Shown: positions 1 through 8,359 of the stretch, piece by piece
How positions within the stretch are numbered: position 1 is the stretch's first letter
How the letters are laid out: each line of letters opens with the position of its first letter
Source of the DNA: a marine gamma proteobacterium HTCC2089
GTDB taxonomy: Bacteria; Pseudomonadota; Gammaproteobacteria; Pseudomonadales; Azotimanducaceae
NCBI GenBank assembly: GCA_905182905.1
Contig: CAJJDH010000011.1
Coordinates: 1 to 64,000 of the forward strand
DNA: 64,000 nucleotides
Reading direction: 5' to 3'
Translations under genes and position numbers: made by a program
The notes under the pieces: model-generated
Told to the model about the DNA's origin: nothing
Databases searched by the model: none
The model's input: the letters and a program-made list of their open reading frames with translations, nothing else

Positions 1-335
1 AATCCTCTTAGGCCCGGTACCGATAAACAGCCTTCCCAGTACCCAGCGGTTTTTGGATTGAGTATCTCAATGGTTGGGTTGAAGAAGGCTGTGAGTGGAA
101 TGGCTTCAATTTCGCCGTATCTGCTAGGTCCTCCCGGCACTTCAATAATCGCCATGCGAAGAGGTTCGTCTATTTGCGGCGCTGCTAAACCCACACCGCC
201 ATAGTCGCGCAGAGTATCCTCCATATCCGTCAACAAGCGCGCCATCTCTTGGCTACCAATGAAGTCGTCTGAGACATTGTCCGCTGGAATTCTTAAAGAA
301 GGGTGCCCCATACGGATGATTTTTCTGATAGCCAT
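1..335 (-). CDS. def: peptide deformylase, 3' end cut by window edge
   Basis: Translating the minus strand from ATG at 335 gives 111 residues open to the window edge. Peptide deformylase removes the formyl group from the N-terminal Met of nascent proteins in the cytoplasm. Two of the three family motifs are visible: GVGLAAPQ at residues 47-54 and EGCLSVPG at 101-108, which holds the metal-binding Cys103. The third motif (HExDH) would lie beyond the window. A purine-rich AAAGAGATAATT precedes the ATG, and a TATACT-like hexamer lies at 369-374 on the same strand. The neighbour upstream is fau rather than the fmt gene often paired with def, so this may be a second deformylase copy; I cannot tell from here. 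Confidence 0.93.
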   Translation of the reverse strand, partial: MAIRKIIRMGHPSLRIPADNVSDDFIGSQEMARLLTDMEDTLRDYGGVGLAAPQIDEPLRMAIIEVPGGPSRYGEIEAIPLTAFFNPTIEILNPKTAGYWEGCLSVPGLRG

Positions 336-459
336 AATTATCTCTTTTTGCTTGTACAATCGCTGTTAAGTATAGACGACTCTACCAATGCCCATTTACA
401 GGGATAGCTGATTACGGCACAGGTTATTGTTCTGATTGTAGATTACTCACTCCAGCAAT

Positions 460-1104
460 TTAGCGGTTACTAGGGAAGCGGCGCATACCTGATTCTGTGA
501 TTATCGCGTCGAGTGGAACATCCCAGTGGGATCTTTCAAGAGTCTCAGAGCTTTCCTGAATATCAAAGCCGATTCCCATCATGTAGGGCCTGCTGGCTTC
601 GTTGCTAAAAAAACGATCGTAGTATCCACCACCCATTCCCAGTCGCGTACCGTGCTGGTCAAATGCAACCAATGGCAGTAATACGCAATCTAACATTGGT
701 GCTTCTATTTGTTCCGCGACTTCTGGGTTTTGCAGTGTTCTCAAACCAAAATGCCCAATAGTGGTGGTACTAGTTTTGCTATAGAGGTGAAAGTGCATTT
801 GGCCTTGATCTGCGCCTTGCACTTGGTCGATGACTGGGACAAAAACGTTGATTCCAGAATGCTCTCTGGCAGCATCAATCCAATTGTCTAAGGACGCTTC
901 GTGTTTGCTACTCAAATAGGCTGCAATGTTTATAGCTTTTGCTTTGGCATCTATTCTAGCGGGATAGTTTTGGCTGAAAAAAGTTTCTAGGTGCGCACAA
1001 ATTGCGGTGCCGGCGCTGGCTTTTGTATCAGCAGCTAGCCTAGCTCGTATTTCACGAATTTTGCTGCGCTGCTGTTGCCTGTAAGTTGGAGACGCATTTG
1101 CCAT
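460..1104 (-). CDS. fau: 5-formyltetrahydrofolate cyclo-ligase
   Basis: The product (214 aa) converts 5-formyl-THF to 5,10-methenyl-THF with ATP, recycling a folate that is formed by a side reaction of serine hydroxymethyltransferase and inhibits it. The N-terminal Lys/Arg-rich helix (residues 12-25) and the C-terminal nucleotide-binding signature with TRLGMGGGYYDRF at 153-165 are typical, and the length is normal. It lies just downstream of 6S RNA on the same strand, as in Escherichia coli and Pseudomonas, where the RNA and this gene can share a transcript. Functionally it belongs with the glycine cleavage, thyA, folA and folE2 genes in this window. The ATG at 1104 is the natural start. Confidence 0.95.
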   Translation of the reverse strand: MANASPTYRQQQRSKIREIRARLAADTKASAGTAICAHLETFFSQNYPARIDAKAKAINIAAYLSSKHEASLDNWIDAAREHSGINVFVPVIDQVQGADQGQMHFHLYSKTSTTTIGHFGLRTLQNPEVAEQIEAPMLDCVLLPLVAFDQHGTRLGMGGGYYDRFFSNEASRPYMMGIGFDIQESSETLERSHWDVPLDAIITESGMRRFPSNR

Positions 1105-1143
1105 AAATATGCAAGATCTAGAAGTAACTAGACTTAGTTAATA

Positions 1144-1322
1144 AGTGCTCCCGGAAATGCCGCTGTTGGTTTGCCCTGAACCGTCGAGGCTCAAGGCGGA
1201 GAATCAAGCAAAATCTAAGGCGCCCCATAAGGTTGGGTATGCACACCGACTCTGCGGAGAAACTCCTGACGTTTATTTAACGGCTCAAGGACTCGACCAC
1301 TCGCAAACATCCTAGGAGCAAG
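1144..1322 (-). ncRNA. ssrS: 6S RNA
   Basis: The gap between zapA and fau holds 6S RNA, read on the minus strand with a 5' end near 1322. 6S RNA mimics an open promoter and sequesters sigma70 RNA polymerase in stationary phase. The ends pair (TGCTCCTAGGATG near the 5' end with CATTTCCGGGAGCA near the 3' end). The blocks GAGTCCTTGAGCCG, GAGCCTCGACGG and CAACAGCGGCATTT closely resemble what I recall of the Pseudomonas 6S sequence. The length of about 179 nt and the zapA-ssrS-fau order are both standard. The exact ends are estimated from the terminal stem. Confidence 0.88.
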
Positions 1323-1414
1323 TGCAGTATAACTATTTTCCGCGGTAGGCAAACAACGAACTTGGTTTATCTCTTAACTAAATGAAAGACATTTACCCGA
1401 ATGTTACGAGGTGA

Positions 1415-1717
1415 TTATTCTGAGTTAGGAAGAATGCTGCTAATTTTTTCATTGAGCATTTTTAACCGCCGGTTAGCTATATCCTGATTTGAACTGGCAT
1501 TTTTGCTGCCTCTCAATAGCTCGTTAGCGATGTTTAGCGCAGCCATGACAGCTACTCGGTCTACACCAACTACTTTACCCGTCGAGCGTATCTCCATCAT
1601 TTGCTCGCTCAAATAACGTGCTGAGCGCAGCAAGGCCTCTTCCTCATCCGCTGGGCAAGAAATTTGGTATTCTTTGTCCATGATATTGATACTCAGGGTT
1701 TTGACGTCATTACTCAT
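1415..1717 (-). CDS. zapA: cell division protein ZapA
   Basis: ZapA (100 aa) binds and cross-links FtsZ protofilaments, stabilising the Z ring at midcell. The N-terminal beta hairpin region (residues 5-22, including LSINIMDKEYQISCP) and the following helix with LLRSARYLSEQM are family hallmarks. VDRVAVMAALNIANELL, starting around residue 52, is the conserved dimer and coiled-coil entry. The length is normal. It lies 63 bp downstream of the ZapB-like gene on the same strand and upstream of 6S RNA, so the two division genes are probably cotranscribed. Confidence 0.95.
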   Translation of the reverse strand: MSNDVKTLSINIMDKEYQISCPADEEEALLRSARYLSEQMMEIRSTGKVVGVDRVAVMAALNIANELLRGSKNASSNQDIANRRLKMLNEKISSILPNSE

Positions 1718-1780
1718 TACTTACGGGCCATTGGCTGTTTATAGTACTTGGGTGTTTGTTCACGATTCGCGATCTGGCCT

Positions 1781-2002
1781 TTAGTCCTTTTCAAGGGCTT
1801 TTAGCCGCCCAATCATCGACTCGACTCGGTTTTTGGCAAGCTCGTTTTTCTCAATGAGTTTTGCTCTTTCAACGGTCCAATTACTCTGCTGAGTCTTCAA
1901 CGCCTTATTTTCATTTCCCAATAGGTGCACTAGGGAAATAAGGTTGTCTACTTGGCGTTCGAGACGGTTAAGTTCTTCATTTGGATATAGCGGATCTGTC
2001 AT
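1781..2002 (-). CDS. TIGR02449-type ZapB-like coiled-coil protein
   Basis: This small protein (73 aa from ATG at 2002) is almost entirely predicted coiled coil. Hydrophobic heptads run through LNRLERQVDNLISLVHLL and continue into a charged helix ending at GRLKALEKD. It matches the TIGR02449 family found next to zapA in many gammaproteobacteria and often described as ZapB-like. By analogy it may bind ZapA and bridge the Z ring, but this role is inferred from context. A TTG three codons upstream (2011) could also serve as start. The divergent ygfB gene begins 78 bp away, so the two promoters must be packed into that gap. Confidence 0.8.
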   Translation of the reverse strand: MTDPLYPNEELNRLERQVDNLISLVHLLGNENKALKTQQSNWTVERAKLIEKNELAKNRVESMIGRLKALEKD

Positions 2003-2079
2003 GACGAGCAACTGGCAATTAGGCTGAGAGTAGGGGATAGTTTGCGCCGTTTAGAATCTTTTGTGTAGCCCTACTCACC

Positions 2080-2625
2080 GTGACAAATTTATTAGTTAAA
2101 GCAGAACAAGCGTCGTCCACCCTAATGCCGGCTGAATTGCATGGCATGGTGTGTGGTATGGCGGTAAATGGTAGCCCTGAATTCGTGGTAGCGGAACTAG
2201 TCGCGCTTGCGGGTGCTGAGGCTCTTGCTGATGAAGAAGCATTAGGCATCTTTATTACGGAAGCTCTAGATCAACTTTATGATCAAGAAATGTCTTTCTC
2301 GCCGTTAATTCCTGACGATGATGAAGCTATGGCTACACGGGTGGAAGCTATTTCCGACTGGAGTGGCGGTTTTTTGGCAGGTTTTGCCGCTGGCTTGAAT
2401 GCTGCCCGCGACGAACTGCCGCTAGATGTGCAGGAAATCATTCGTGACCTTGCAGCCCTCTCGGGTATGGATTCAGCCGATTACTCAGACGAGGAAGGCC
2501 TAGAAAGCGAAGAGGTTGAAGAAAACGAAGCCTCGCTTATGGAAATTTATGAGTACATACGAGTCAGCGTAGTGTTGATTATGGCCTTAATGGATGAGCA
2601 TCAAGCTCAACAAGCAGCTGAATAA
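2080..2625 (+). CDS. ygfB: YgfB/UPF0149 family protein
   Basis: The product (181 aa) belongs to the all-helical, acidic UPF0149/YgfB family. The opening region with SSTLMPAELHGMVCGMAV and the WSGGFLAGFAAGL segment near residues 90-102 are the family signatures. The C-terminal third is strongly acidic. In Pseudomonas aeruginosa, YgfB modulates amidase and beta-lactamase gene expression through AlpA; whether that applies here is unknown. The gene starts with GTG at 2080 and is followed after 2 bp by pepP, so it heads the ygfB-pepP-ubi cluster, as in E. coli. Confidence 0.9.
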   Translation: MTNLLVKAEQASSTLMPAELHGMVCGMAVNGSPEFVVAELVALAGAEALADEEALGIFITEALDQLYDQEMSFSPLIPDDDEAMATRVEAISDWSGGFLAGFAAGLNAARDELPLDVQEIIRDLAALSGMDSADYSDEEGLESEEVEENEASLMEIYEYIRVSVVLIMALMDEHQAQQAAE

Positions 2626-2627
2626 CT

Positions 2628-3953
2628 GTGATCTCGATTAGTTCGAGTGAATACGCGCGTCGTCGACGACGCCTAATGAACGAAATGGAACCAGGCTCCA
2701 TTGCGGTAATTCCTGGCGCCGTCGCGCAACGTCGTAACCGAGATATTTTTTACCCCTTTCGCCAAGACAGTGACTTCTATTACCTAACCGGTTTTTGTGA
2801 GCCCGAGGCGCTTTTGGTTTTGGTTCCTCAGCGCGAGCAAGGCGAAACAATTTTATTTTGCCGTGATAAGGACCCTCGCATTGAGCAGCGCGATGGTGTG
2901 ATTTTGGGGCCTGAAGCAGCGGTAGCGAGCATTGGTGTTGATGATGCGTTTCCGGTGGTAGATGAAGATGAAATTCTCCCCGGTTTGCTGGAAGGTCGTC
3001 ATCGTATTTATATGACTATGGGTGAATACCCGTCTTTTGATGCCCGCATACTCGGGTATGTGGCGGACATTCGTGCAAGAGAATCTGGGGGTGCTCAGCC
3101 TCCGGGGGAATTTGTTTCGCTGAAACACTTGTTGCATGAACACCGTATTTATAAGTCGCCTACAGAAATTCAAGTGATGCGTCATGCCGCGCAAATTAGT
3201 GCCAATGCCCACGTGCGAGCAATGCAAAAAGTCCGCCCGGGTATGCTCGAGAGCGAGCTTGAGGCCGAGCTAGTTTATGAGTTTATGCGCAGTGGCGCGG
3301 CTAATGCAGCGTATCCAAGTATTGTTGGCGGTGGTAAAAATGCCTGCGTGTTGCATTACATCAACAATAATTGCGCGTTGAATGATGGCGAGCTGGTGTT
3401 GATAGATGCCGGTTGTGAATACCAACATTACGCTGGTGATATTACTCGAACCTTTCCCGTCAGCGGACGTTACTCGGAAGCGCAAAAGGAACTTTATGAC
3501 ATCGTGCTGGCTGCCAACTTAGCCGCCATAGAATTGTGTCGGCCTGGGGAGCATTTCAATGCCCCACACGAAGCGGCGGTGAATGTAATGGTGGAAGGGT
3601 TGATTAGCCTGGGTATTCTTCATGGTGATAAGGATGACCTCATCGCTGATGGAAGTTATTTAGTATTTTGCCCGCATAAAAGCTCCCATTGGCTGGGCAT
3701 TGATGTGCACGATGTGGGCGACTACCGCTTCGATGAAGAATGGCGACCGTTTGAGCCAGGGATGGTTTTAACCATAGAGCCTGGAATATATATCCCTAGT
3801 AACGATAAAACTGCAAATGTGCCTGAGCAATATATAGGTATGGGAGTGCGTATTGAGGACGATGTTCTCATTACTAAGGATGGACACGAGGTGCTAAGCA
3901 GCGCAGTAGCAAAAGAAACCGGCGCTATTGAAACGTTGATGCAGGCATTATGA
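2628..3953 (+). CDS. pepP: Xaa-Pro aminopeptidase (aminopeptidase P)
   Basis: This cytosolic metallopeptidase (441 aa) removes an N-terminal residue that precedes proline. The pita-bread fold ligands are all present at the positions known for the E. coli enzyme: Asp260 and Asp271 (IDAG...GDIT), His354 (SSHWLG), and the two Glu residues in TIEPGIYI and GVRIEDD. The length equals that of E. coli PepP. It starts with GTG at 2628, 2 bp after ygfB, and its stop overlaps the ubi hydroxylase start by 4 bp (ATGA). This indicates a tightly coupled operon. Confidence 0.96.
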   Translation: MISISSSEYARRRRRLMNEMEPGSIAVIPGAVAQRRNRDIFYPFRQDSDFYYLTGFCEPEALLVLVPQREQGETILFCRDKDPRIEQRDGVILGPEAAVASIGVDDAFPVVDEDEILPGLLEGRHRIYMTMGEYPSFDARILGYVADIRARESGGAQPPGEFVSLKHLLHEHRIYKSPTEIQVMRHAAQISANAHVRAMQKVRPGMLESELEAELVYEFMRSGAANAAYPSIVGGGKNACVLHYINNNCALNDGELVLIDAGCEYQHYAGDITRTFPVSGRYSEAQKELYDIVLAANLAAIELCRPGEHFNAPHEAAVNVMVEGLISLGILHGDKDDLIADGSYLVFCPHKSSHWLGIDVHDVGDYRFDEEWRPFEPGMVLTIEPGIYIPSNDKTANVPEQYIGMGVRIEDDVLITKDGHEVLSSAVAKETGAIETLMQAL

Positions 3954-5176
3954 AAAACACCTCCCCAACCTCAGAGCAACTACATATTGCCGTTGTCGGC
4001 GCAGGGCCGGTTGGCGCGACTGCGGCGTTGCTACTGATCAAACAAGGGTATCAGGTAACGTTGGTGGATCGCCAAGAACCGCAACCCGGACCGATGGGTC
4101 TGGGCATGGATATTCGCAACGTGGCATTGTCGCCCGCCTCCGCTCAGTTACTAAAAAGTGTTGGCGTGTGGCCCCAAGCCTACGCTGCACCTTATGACAC
4201 CATGCGAATTTGGGAACATTGGGGTACTAATGATTTAGTCTTTGATGCCACTGACGTCGATCAATCTGCTCTTGGTTGGATTGTTCAGGTCTCGCCATTA
4301 TTGGCGCAGTTGTGGCAGCAATTGCATTTGCACGCTACTTCCAATGGGCCTTTGAGTATAGTCCTTGGCCAAGTTCAGAATATTGTTGTTCCGGTAAAAA
4401 CTGGAGATAAAGTTGTCTTAACTGTGGAGCAGGAGTCTGCAGTAAACCATGTGTCGGTAGATCTAGTTATCGCCGCTGATGGCGCAGAATCAGTAGTGCG
4501 TAAATCCCTAGATGTGCCGGCCGCTCTAATTCCCACAGGCCAGATGGCATTGACCACGGTGGTGCGCACCGAATTTGCCCATCAAAACACCGCTTGGCAG
4601 AGATTCTTGCTCGATGGGCCATTGGCCTTGTTACCTGCCAATGATCCGCATTTGTGCTCTGTCGTCTGGACTCAATCTGACACCTCCTGTCAGCGTCGTC
4701 TTGCATTAGGTGATGAGGCATTTTGTGCGGAGTTGCAGCACGCATTTGAAAACCGATTGGGTAAAGTTCAGGCAGCAGCGCAACGTCAAGGGTTTCCTCT
4801 GCGCCAGCAGTTAGCAGAAACCGCTATGCCACATTCTAGAGTAGTACTCATTGGCGATGCGCTGCGGGTAGTGCATCCGCTAGCCGGCCTCGGTGTGAAC
4901 CTCGGTTTTGAGGATATCGCCAGCTTGTTGAAAATAATTCATGCCAATCCGCATTTTCTTCTCGGCGACCCTAGTTCGCAGCTGAATAAATTTGCGCGAC
5001 AACGGCATTTGCGCTCAGAATCTATGCTCAGAGCATTAGACGGATTGAAACGACTATATGCTCAAGACAAACCCGGTATCAGTTGGCTACGTAATGTCGG
5101 TGTAGGCGTTTTTAATAGTCAGTTGTGGCTCAAGCGCCAAGTGATGCGTGAGGCAATGGGTTTAACATTTAGGTAA
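3950..5176 (+). CDS. UbiH/UbiI-type FAD-dependent ubiquinone biosynthesis hydroxylase
   Basis: This flavin monooxygenase (408 aa) belongs to the UbiH/UbiF/UbiI family, which hydroxylates the ring of polyprenyl phenols during ubiquinone synthesis. The dinucleotide-binding motif VVGAGPVGAT lies at residues 15-24. The second FAD motif, GDALRVVHPLAGLGVNLG, lies around 302-319. The phrase MRIWEHWG after the first domain looks more like UbiI/VisC than UbiH of E. coli, while the position after pepP is that of ubiH. Only one hydroxylase is present between pepP and gcvT, where E. coli and Pseudomonas have two, so it may serve as either or both; sequence comparison is needed to choose. Confidence 0.88.
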   Translation: MKNTSPTSEQLHIAVVGAGPVGATAALLLIKQGYQVTLVDRQEPQPGPMGLGMDIRNVALSPASAQLLKSVGVWPQAYAAPYDTMRIWEHWGTNDLVFDATDVDQSALGWIVQVSPLLAQLWQQLHLHATSNGPLSIVLGQVQNIVVPVKTGDKVVLTVEQESAVNHVSVDLVIAADGAESVVRKSLDVPAALIPTGQMALTTVVRTEFAHQNTAWQRFLLDGPLALLPANDPHLCSVVWTQSDTSCQRRLALGDEAFCAELQHAFENRLGKVQAAAQRQGFPLRQQLAETAMPHSRVVLIGDALRVVHPLAGLGVNLGFEDIASLLKIIHANPHFLLGDPSSQLNKFARQRHLRSESMLRALDGLKRLYAQDKPGISWLRNVGVGVFNSQLWLKRQVMREAMGLTFR

Positions 5177-5202
5177 TAATTCTCAGCAAAAAGAGACAGC
5201 TA

Positions 5203-6270
5203 ATGACAGAAAAAACGCCCCTTTACGATTCACACCTGGCTGCAGGCGGGCGCATGGTCGATTTTGCTGGTTGGATAATGCCAGTCAATTATGGCTCGCA
5301 AATTGAAGAGCATACGGCAGTACGCACTGATGCCGGTATGTTCGATGTGTCGCATATGACCATTATCGATATCAACGGCCCAGATGCTGAAGACTTCTTG
5401 CGCTCAATTATTGCCAATGACGTAGCCTCGCTGTTGGTCAACCAAGCCTTGTATAGCGCTTTGCTTAATGAAGCAGGCGGTATTTTAGACGACCTGATTG
5501 TTTATCGATTGGACGATGGCTTTCGCTGTGTAGTTAATGCCTCAACTCGCCAAAAGGTTCTGGATTGGTTTGCACTGCATGCCTATGCCGACATGACCTT
5601 TGCCCACAAACCACAAATTATGATTGCGATTCAAGGTCCTAAAGCAATTCAACGTTTATCCGCAGTGACGGCGATTCTGTTATTAGATGAGCTCAAGCCA
5701 TTTTATGCCATGCCACATGATGACTGGTTAATCGGAAGAACAGGTTACACGGGTGAGGATGGGGTAGAGGTTATGTTGCCGGTAGAGCAGGGTATTCGCC
5801 TTTGGCAACAGCTGCGTGATGCAGGTGTCGCGCCAGCAGGTTTGGGGGCCAGAGATACCCTACGCTTAGAGGCTGGTCTTAATTTATACGGGCAAGATAT
5901 GGATGAGACAACGTCGCCATTGGTCAGCAACATAGGTTGGACCGTGGCGTGGAATCCGCCGGAGCGCAACTTTATTGGTCGTGCCGCAATAGAAGCCCAA
6001 CGGGGCAACGCCGAAGAAAAGTTAGTCGGTCTCGTCTTGGAAGACAAAGGCATATTGCGCCATGACCAAAAGGTCATTACCAATGCAGGTGATGGCGTGA
6101 TCACCAGCGGTACCTACTCACCTAGCCTTGAGTACAGTATTGGATTGGCAAGAGTGCCGAAAGGTGCAACAGGAGAATGCCAGGTAGACATCCGCGGCAA
6201 ACTGAAAAAGGCACGATTGGTTAAACCGCCATTTGTGCGCAAAGGCAAAGACCTAGTGAGCAAGTCCTAG
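5203..6270 (+). CDS. gcvT: aminomethyltransferase (glycine cleavage T-protein)
   Basis: The T-protein (355 aa) takes the aminomethyl group from lipoyl-GcvH and transfers the methylene carbon to tetrahydrofolate, giving 5,10-methylene-THF and ammonia. Typical segments are the N-terminal AGGRMVDFAGWIMPVNYG, the AGMFDVSHM stretch, and LGARDTLRLEAGLNLYG in the second half. The length is close to the usual 360-370 residues. It begins 26 bp after the ubi hydroxylase. A 209-bp gap separates it from gcvH, longer than elsewhere in this cluster, which leaves room for an internal promoter. Confidence 0.96.
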   Translation: MTEKTPLYDSHLAAGGRMVDFAGWIMPVNYGSQIEEHTAVRTDAGMFDVSHMTIIDINGPDAEDFLRSIIANDVASLLVNQALYSALLNEAGGILDDLIVYRLDDGFRCVVNASTRQKVLDWFALHAYADMTFAHKPQIMIAIQGPKAIQRLSAVTAILLLDELKPFYAMPHDDWLIGRTGYTGEDGVEVMLPVEQGIRLWQQLRDAGVAPAGLGARDTLRLEAGLNLYGQDMDETTSPLVSNIGWTVAWNPPERNFIGRAAIEAQRGNAEEKLVGLVLEDKGILRHDQKVITNAGDGVITSGTYSPSLEYSIGLARVPKGATGECQVDIRGKLKKARLVKPPFVRKGKDLVSKS

Positions 6271-6479
6271 TTGGCAAATTCGCTGATTTGGACAAAGAAA
6301 AAGCTTTTGTAAAACAAATAAAGCTAGGCTTGTAGTTGCCAAAACAGGCAAAATGTAGCCGCGGACATGAGGCAGAAAGCTCAGGTTCTTTGCTTTAGCA
6401 AAAAGTTGGCTGGGCTAGACGCCGGCCTAGCAATTAATGATGAATCGTTTCCAACAGTCTGAGATAAAGGTAGAGCTCC

Positions 6480-6875
6480 ATGAGTGAAATCCCCAATGAA
6501 ATGAAATATGCAGCAACGCATGAATGGGCGCGTCTTGAAGAAGACGGCACCGTTACCGTGGGCATTAGTGATCATGCTCAACAAGCATTGGGTGATGTGG
6601 TTTATGTAGAAATGCCAGAAATCGGCTTGACCATTTCTGAAGGTGAGGAAGCCGGAGTGGTTGAATCAGTTAAAGCTGCCTCCGATATTTATGCGCCAGT
6701 GCGTGGTGAAGTCATTGAAGTTAATCCGAAGCTCGATGACGCGCCAGAAACGGTCAATGAAGACCCCTATGGCGAAGGCTGGTTTTTTAAGATCCAACCC
6801 TCGGATTTAGCTGATCTGGACGAACTTTTAGATGCTGAAAGTTACGCAGAAGTCTGCGACGCAGAAGACCACTAA
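6480..6875 (+). CDS. gcvH: glycine cleavage H-protein
   Basis: GcvH (131 aa) is the lipoyl carrier that shuttles the aminomethyl group between P- and T-proteins. The lipoylation site is Lys65 in [12 protein letters not shown], and the conserved opening with [19 protein letters not shown] is present. The length is standard. An AAAGGTAGAG stretch upstream of the ATG at 6480 can act as ribosome binding site. It stands between gcvT and the split P-protein genes. Confidence 0.97.
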   Translation: MSEIPNEMKYAATHEWARLEEDGTVTVGISDHAQQALGDVVYVEMPEIGLTISEGEEAGVVESVKAASDIYAPVRGEVIEVNPKLDDAPETVNEDPYGEGWFFKIQPSDLADLDELLDAESYAEVCDAEDH

Positions 6876-6948
6876 AAGCTAAAACGAAAAATTTTCTCAG
6901 CCTGAAACATTAGTGACGTGCTGAAGTAGTAATCTTCCGGAGAAATAG

Positions 6949-8355
6949 ATGCCCTTTATCCCCCATACCCAGGCGGATGTTGATGAAATGTTGGCAGAAA
7001 TCGGTGTGTCCAATATTGATGCATTGTTTGACGAAATCCCCAATGAGCTGACTAGTGATAGGTTGGATCACGTGCCTGAGGGCATGAGTGAATTGACGAT
7101 GCTCCAACATATGGCTGAACGCGCGGAGCAAGATCAGGGCTATACGTGTTTTCTTGGTGGCGGTAGCTACGATCACCATATTCCCTCGGCGGTTTGGGAT
7201 TTGACCACTCGTGGTGAGTTCATGACGGCGTATACCCCCTATCAGGCTGAAGCTAGCCAAGGTACCTTGCAGCTGATTTACGAGTATCAATCCATGATGG
7301 TCGCGTTGACCGGTATGGATGTCTCTAATGCTTCGGTTTATGACGGCGCCAGCGGGCTTGCTGAAGCCGTGTTGATGTCCATACGTGCAAACAAGAAAAA
7401 CAAGTCTGGTCGAGTGTTGATCGCCCAGACTGTCCACCCCCATTACACCCAGACCACTCGTAACATTGTACAAAATCAAAATGTGATAATTGAAGCGTTG
7501 CCAATGGGCGCTAGTGGCGTTACAGATCTAGCCGATCTTGCAGCTGCGGCGGGAGACTCATCTCCAGGCGCCCTTGTCATTCAGCAACCTAATTTCTTTG
7601 GACGTATGGAAGATGTAGATGCGTTGACTGATTGGGCGCATGAGCAAAATACACTGGTTATTGCGGTGGTTAATCCCATGTCACTCGGCGTACTTAAGCC
7701 GCCCAGTGAATGGGGTACAAACGGTGCGGATATTGTTTGCGGTGACGGGCAACCCTTTGGCGTGCCAATGGCTTCGGGTGGTCCTTCATTTGGGTTCATC
7801 TGTTCGCGCAAAGAATTCATGCGCCAATTACCCGGGCGGATTATTGGTAAGACTGAAGATTTAGACGGGCGCACGGGTTACGCGCTAACACTTCAAGCTC
7901 GTGAGCAACACATTCGCCGTGGCAAGGCCACATCAAATATTTGTACTAACCAAGGCCTCTTGGTGACTGCAGGTACCATCTATATGAGCTTAATGGGCCC
8001 GCAAGGAATTCGCGAAACCGCCATCACGTGTCATCGCCGCGCTACAGAGTTACAACAACGTTTACTGCAAATTGACGGCGTTGAGGAATTCTTCCCGGGG
8101 CCATTTTTCCATGAGTTTGCTTTACGTTTGCCGGTGCCAGCAGTGGATGTCGTGCAAGCGATGATGACAGAAAGCGTGTTGCCTGGGCTAGTGCTCTCAG
8201 ACTTTAGCGATGGCAACTTGGTTGATGCCGAACATGGCTTATTGATCGCAGTCACAGAAAAGCGCACAAATGCTGAAATCGAAAAATACGTGGCGGTTTT
8301 GACTCGGGTGTTGCAAGGCAACACCTCGCCAGCAAACCCACAGGCGGGGAACTGA
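6949..8355 (+). CDS. gcvPA: glycine dehydrogenase (decarboxylating) subunit 1
   Basis: The product (468 aa) corresponds to the N-terminal half of glycine dehydrogenase. With GcvPB it forms the PLP-dependent P-protein that decarboxylates glycine. [13 protein letters not shown] at the start, [12 protein letters not shown] near residue 66 and [18 protein letters not shown] near 116 are family signatures. The PLP lysine is in the partner subunit. Most well-known gammaproteobacteria have a single fused GcvP of about 950 residues, so the split form is notable. It is separated from gcvPB by only 4 bp. Confidence 0.95.
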   Translation: MPFIPHTQADVDEMLAEIGVSNIDALFDEIPNELTSDRLDHVPEGMSELTMLQHMAERAEQDQGYTCFLGGGSYDHHIPSAVWDLTTRGEFMTAYTPYQAEASQGTLQLIYEYQSMMVALTGMDVSNASVYDGASGLAEAVLMSIRANKKNKSGRVLIAQTVHPHYTQTTRNIVQNQNVIIEALPMGASGVTDLADLAAAAGDSSPGALVIQQPNFFGRMEDVDALTDWAHEQNTLVIAVVNPMSLGVLKPPSEWGTNGADIVCGDGQPFGVPMASGGPSFGFICSRKEFMRQLPGRIIGKTEDLDGRTGYALTLQAREQHIRRGKATSNICTNQGLLVTAGTIYMSLMGPQGIRETAITCHRRATELQQRLLQIDGVEEFFPGPFFHEFALRLPVPAVDVVQAMMTESVLPGLVLSDFSDGNLVDAEHGLLIAVTEKRTNAEIEKYVAVLTRVLQGNTSPANPQAGN

Positions 8356-8359
8356 TCAG

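Noticed and set aside
6271-6479. Possible glycine riboswitch in the gcvT-gcvH gap
   Set aside because: None of the conserved glycine aptamer blocks is present, and the gap before gcvT is only 26 bp. Only small hairpins such as TTGCC/GGCAA are seen.
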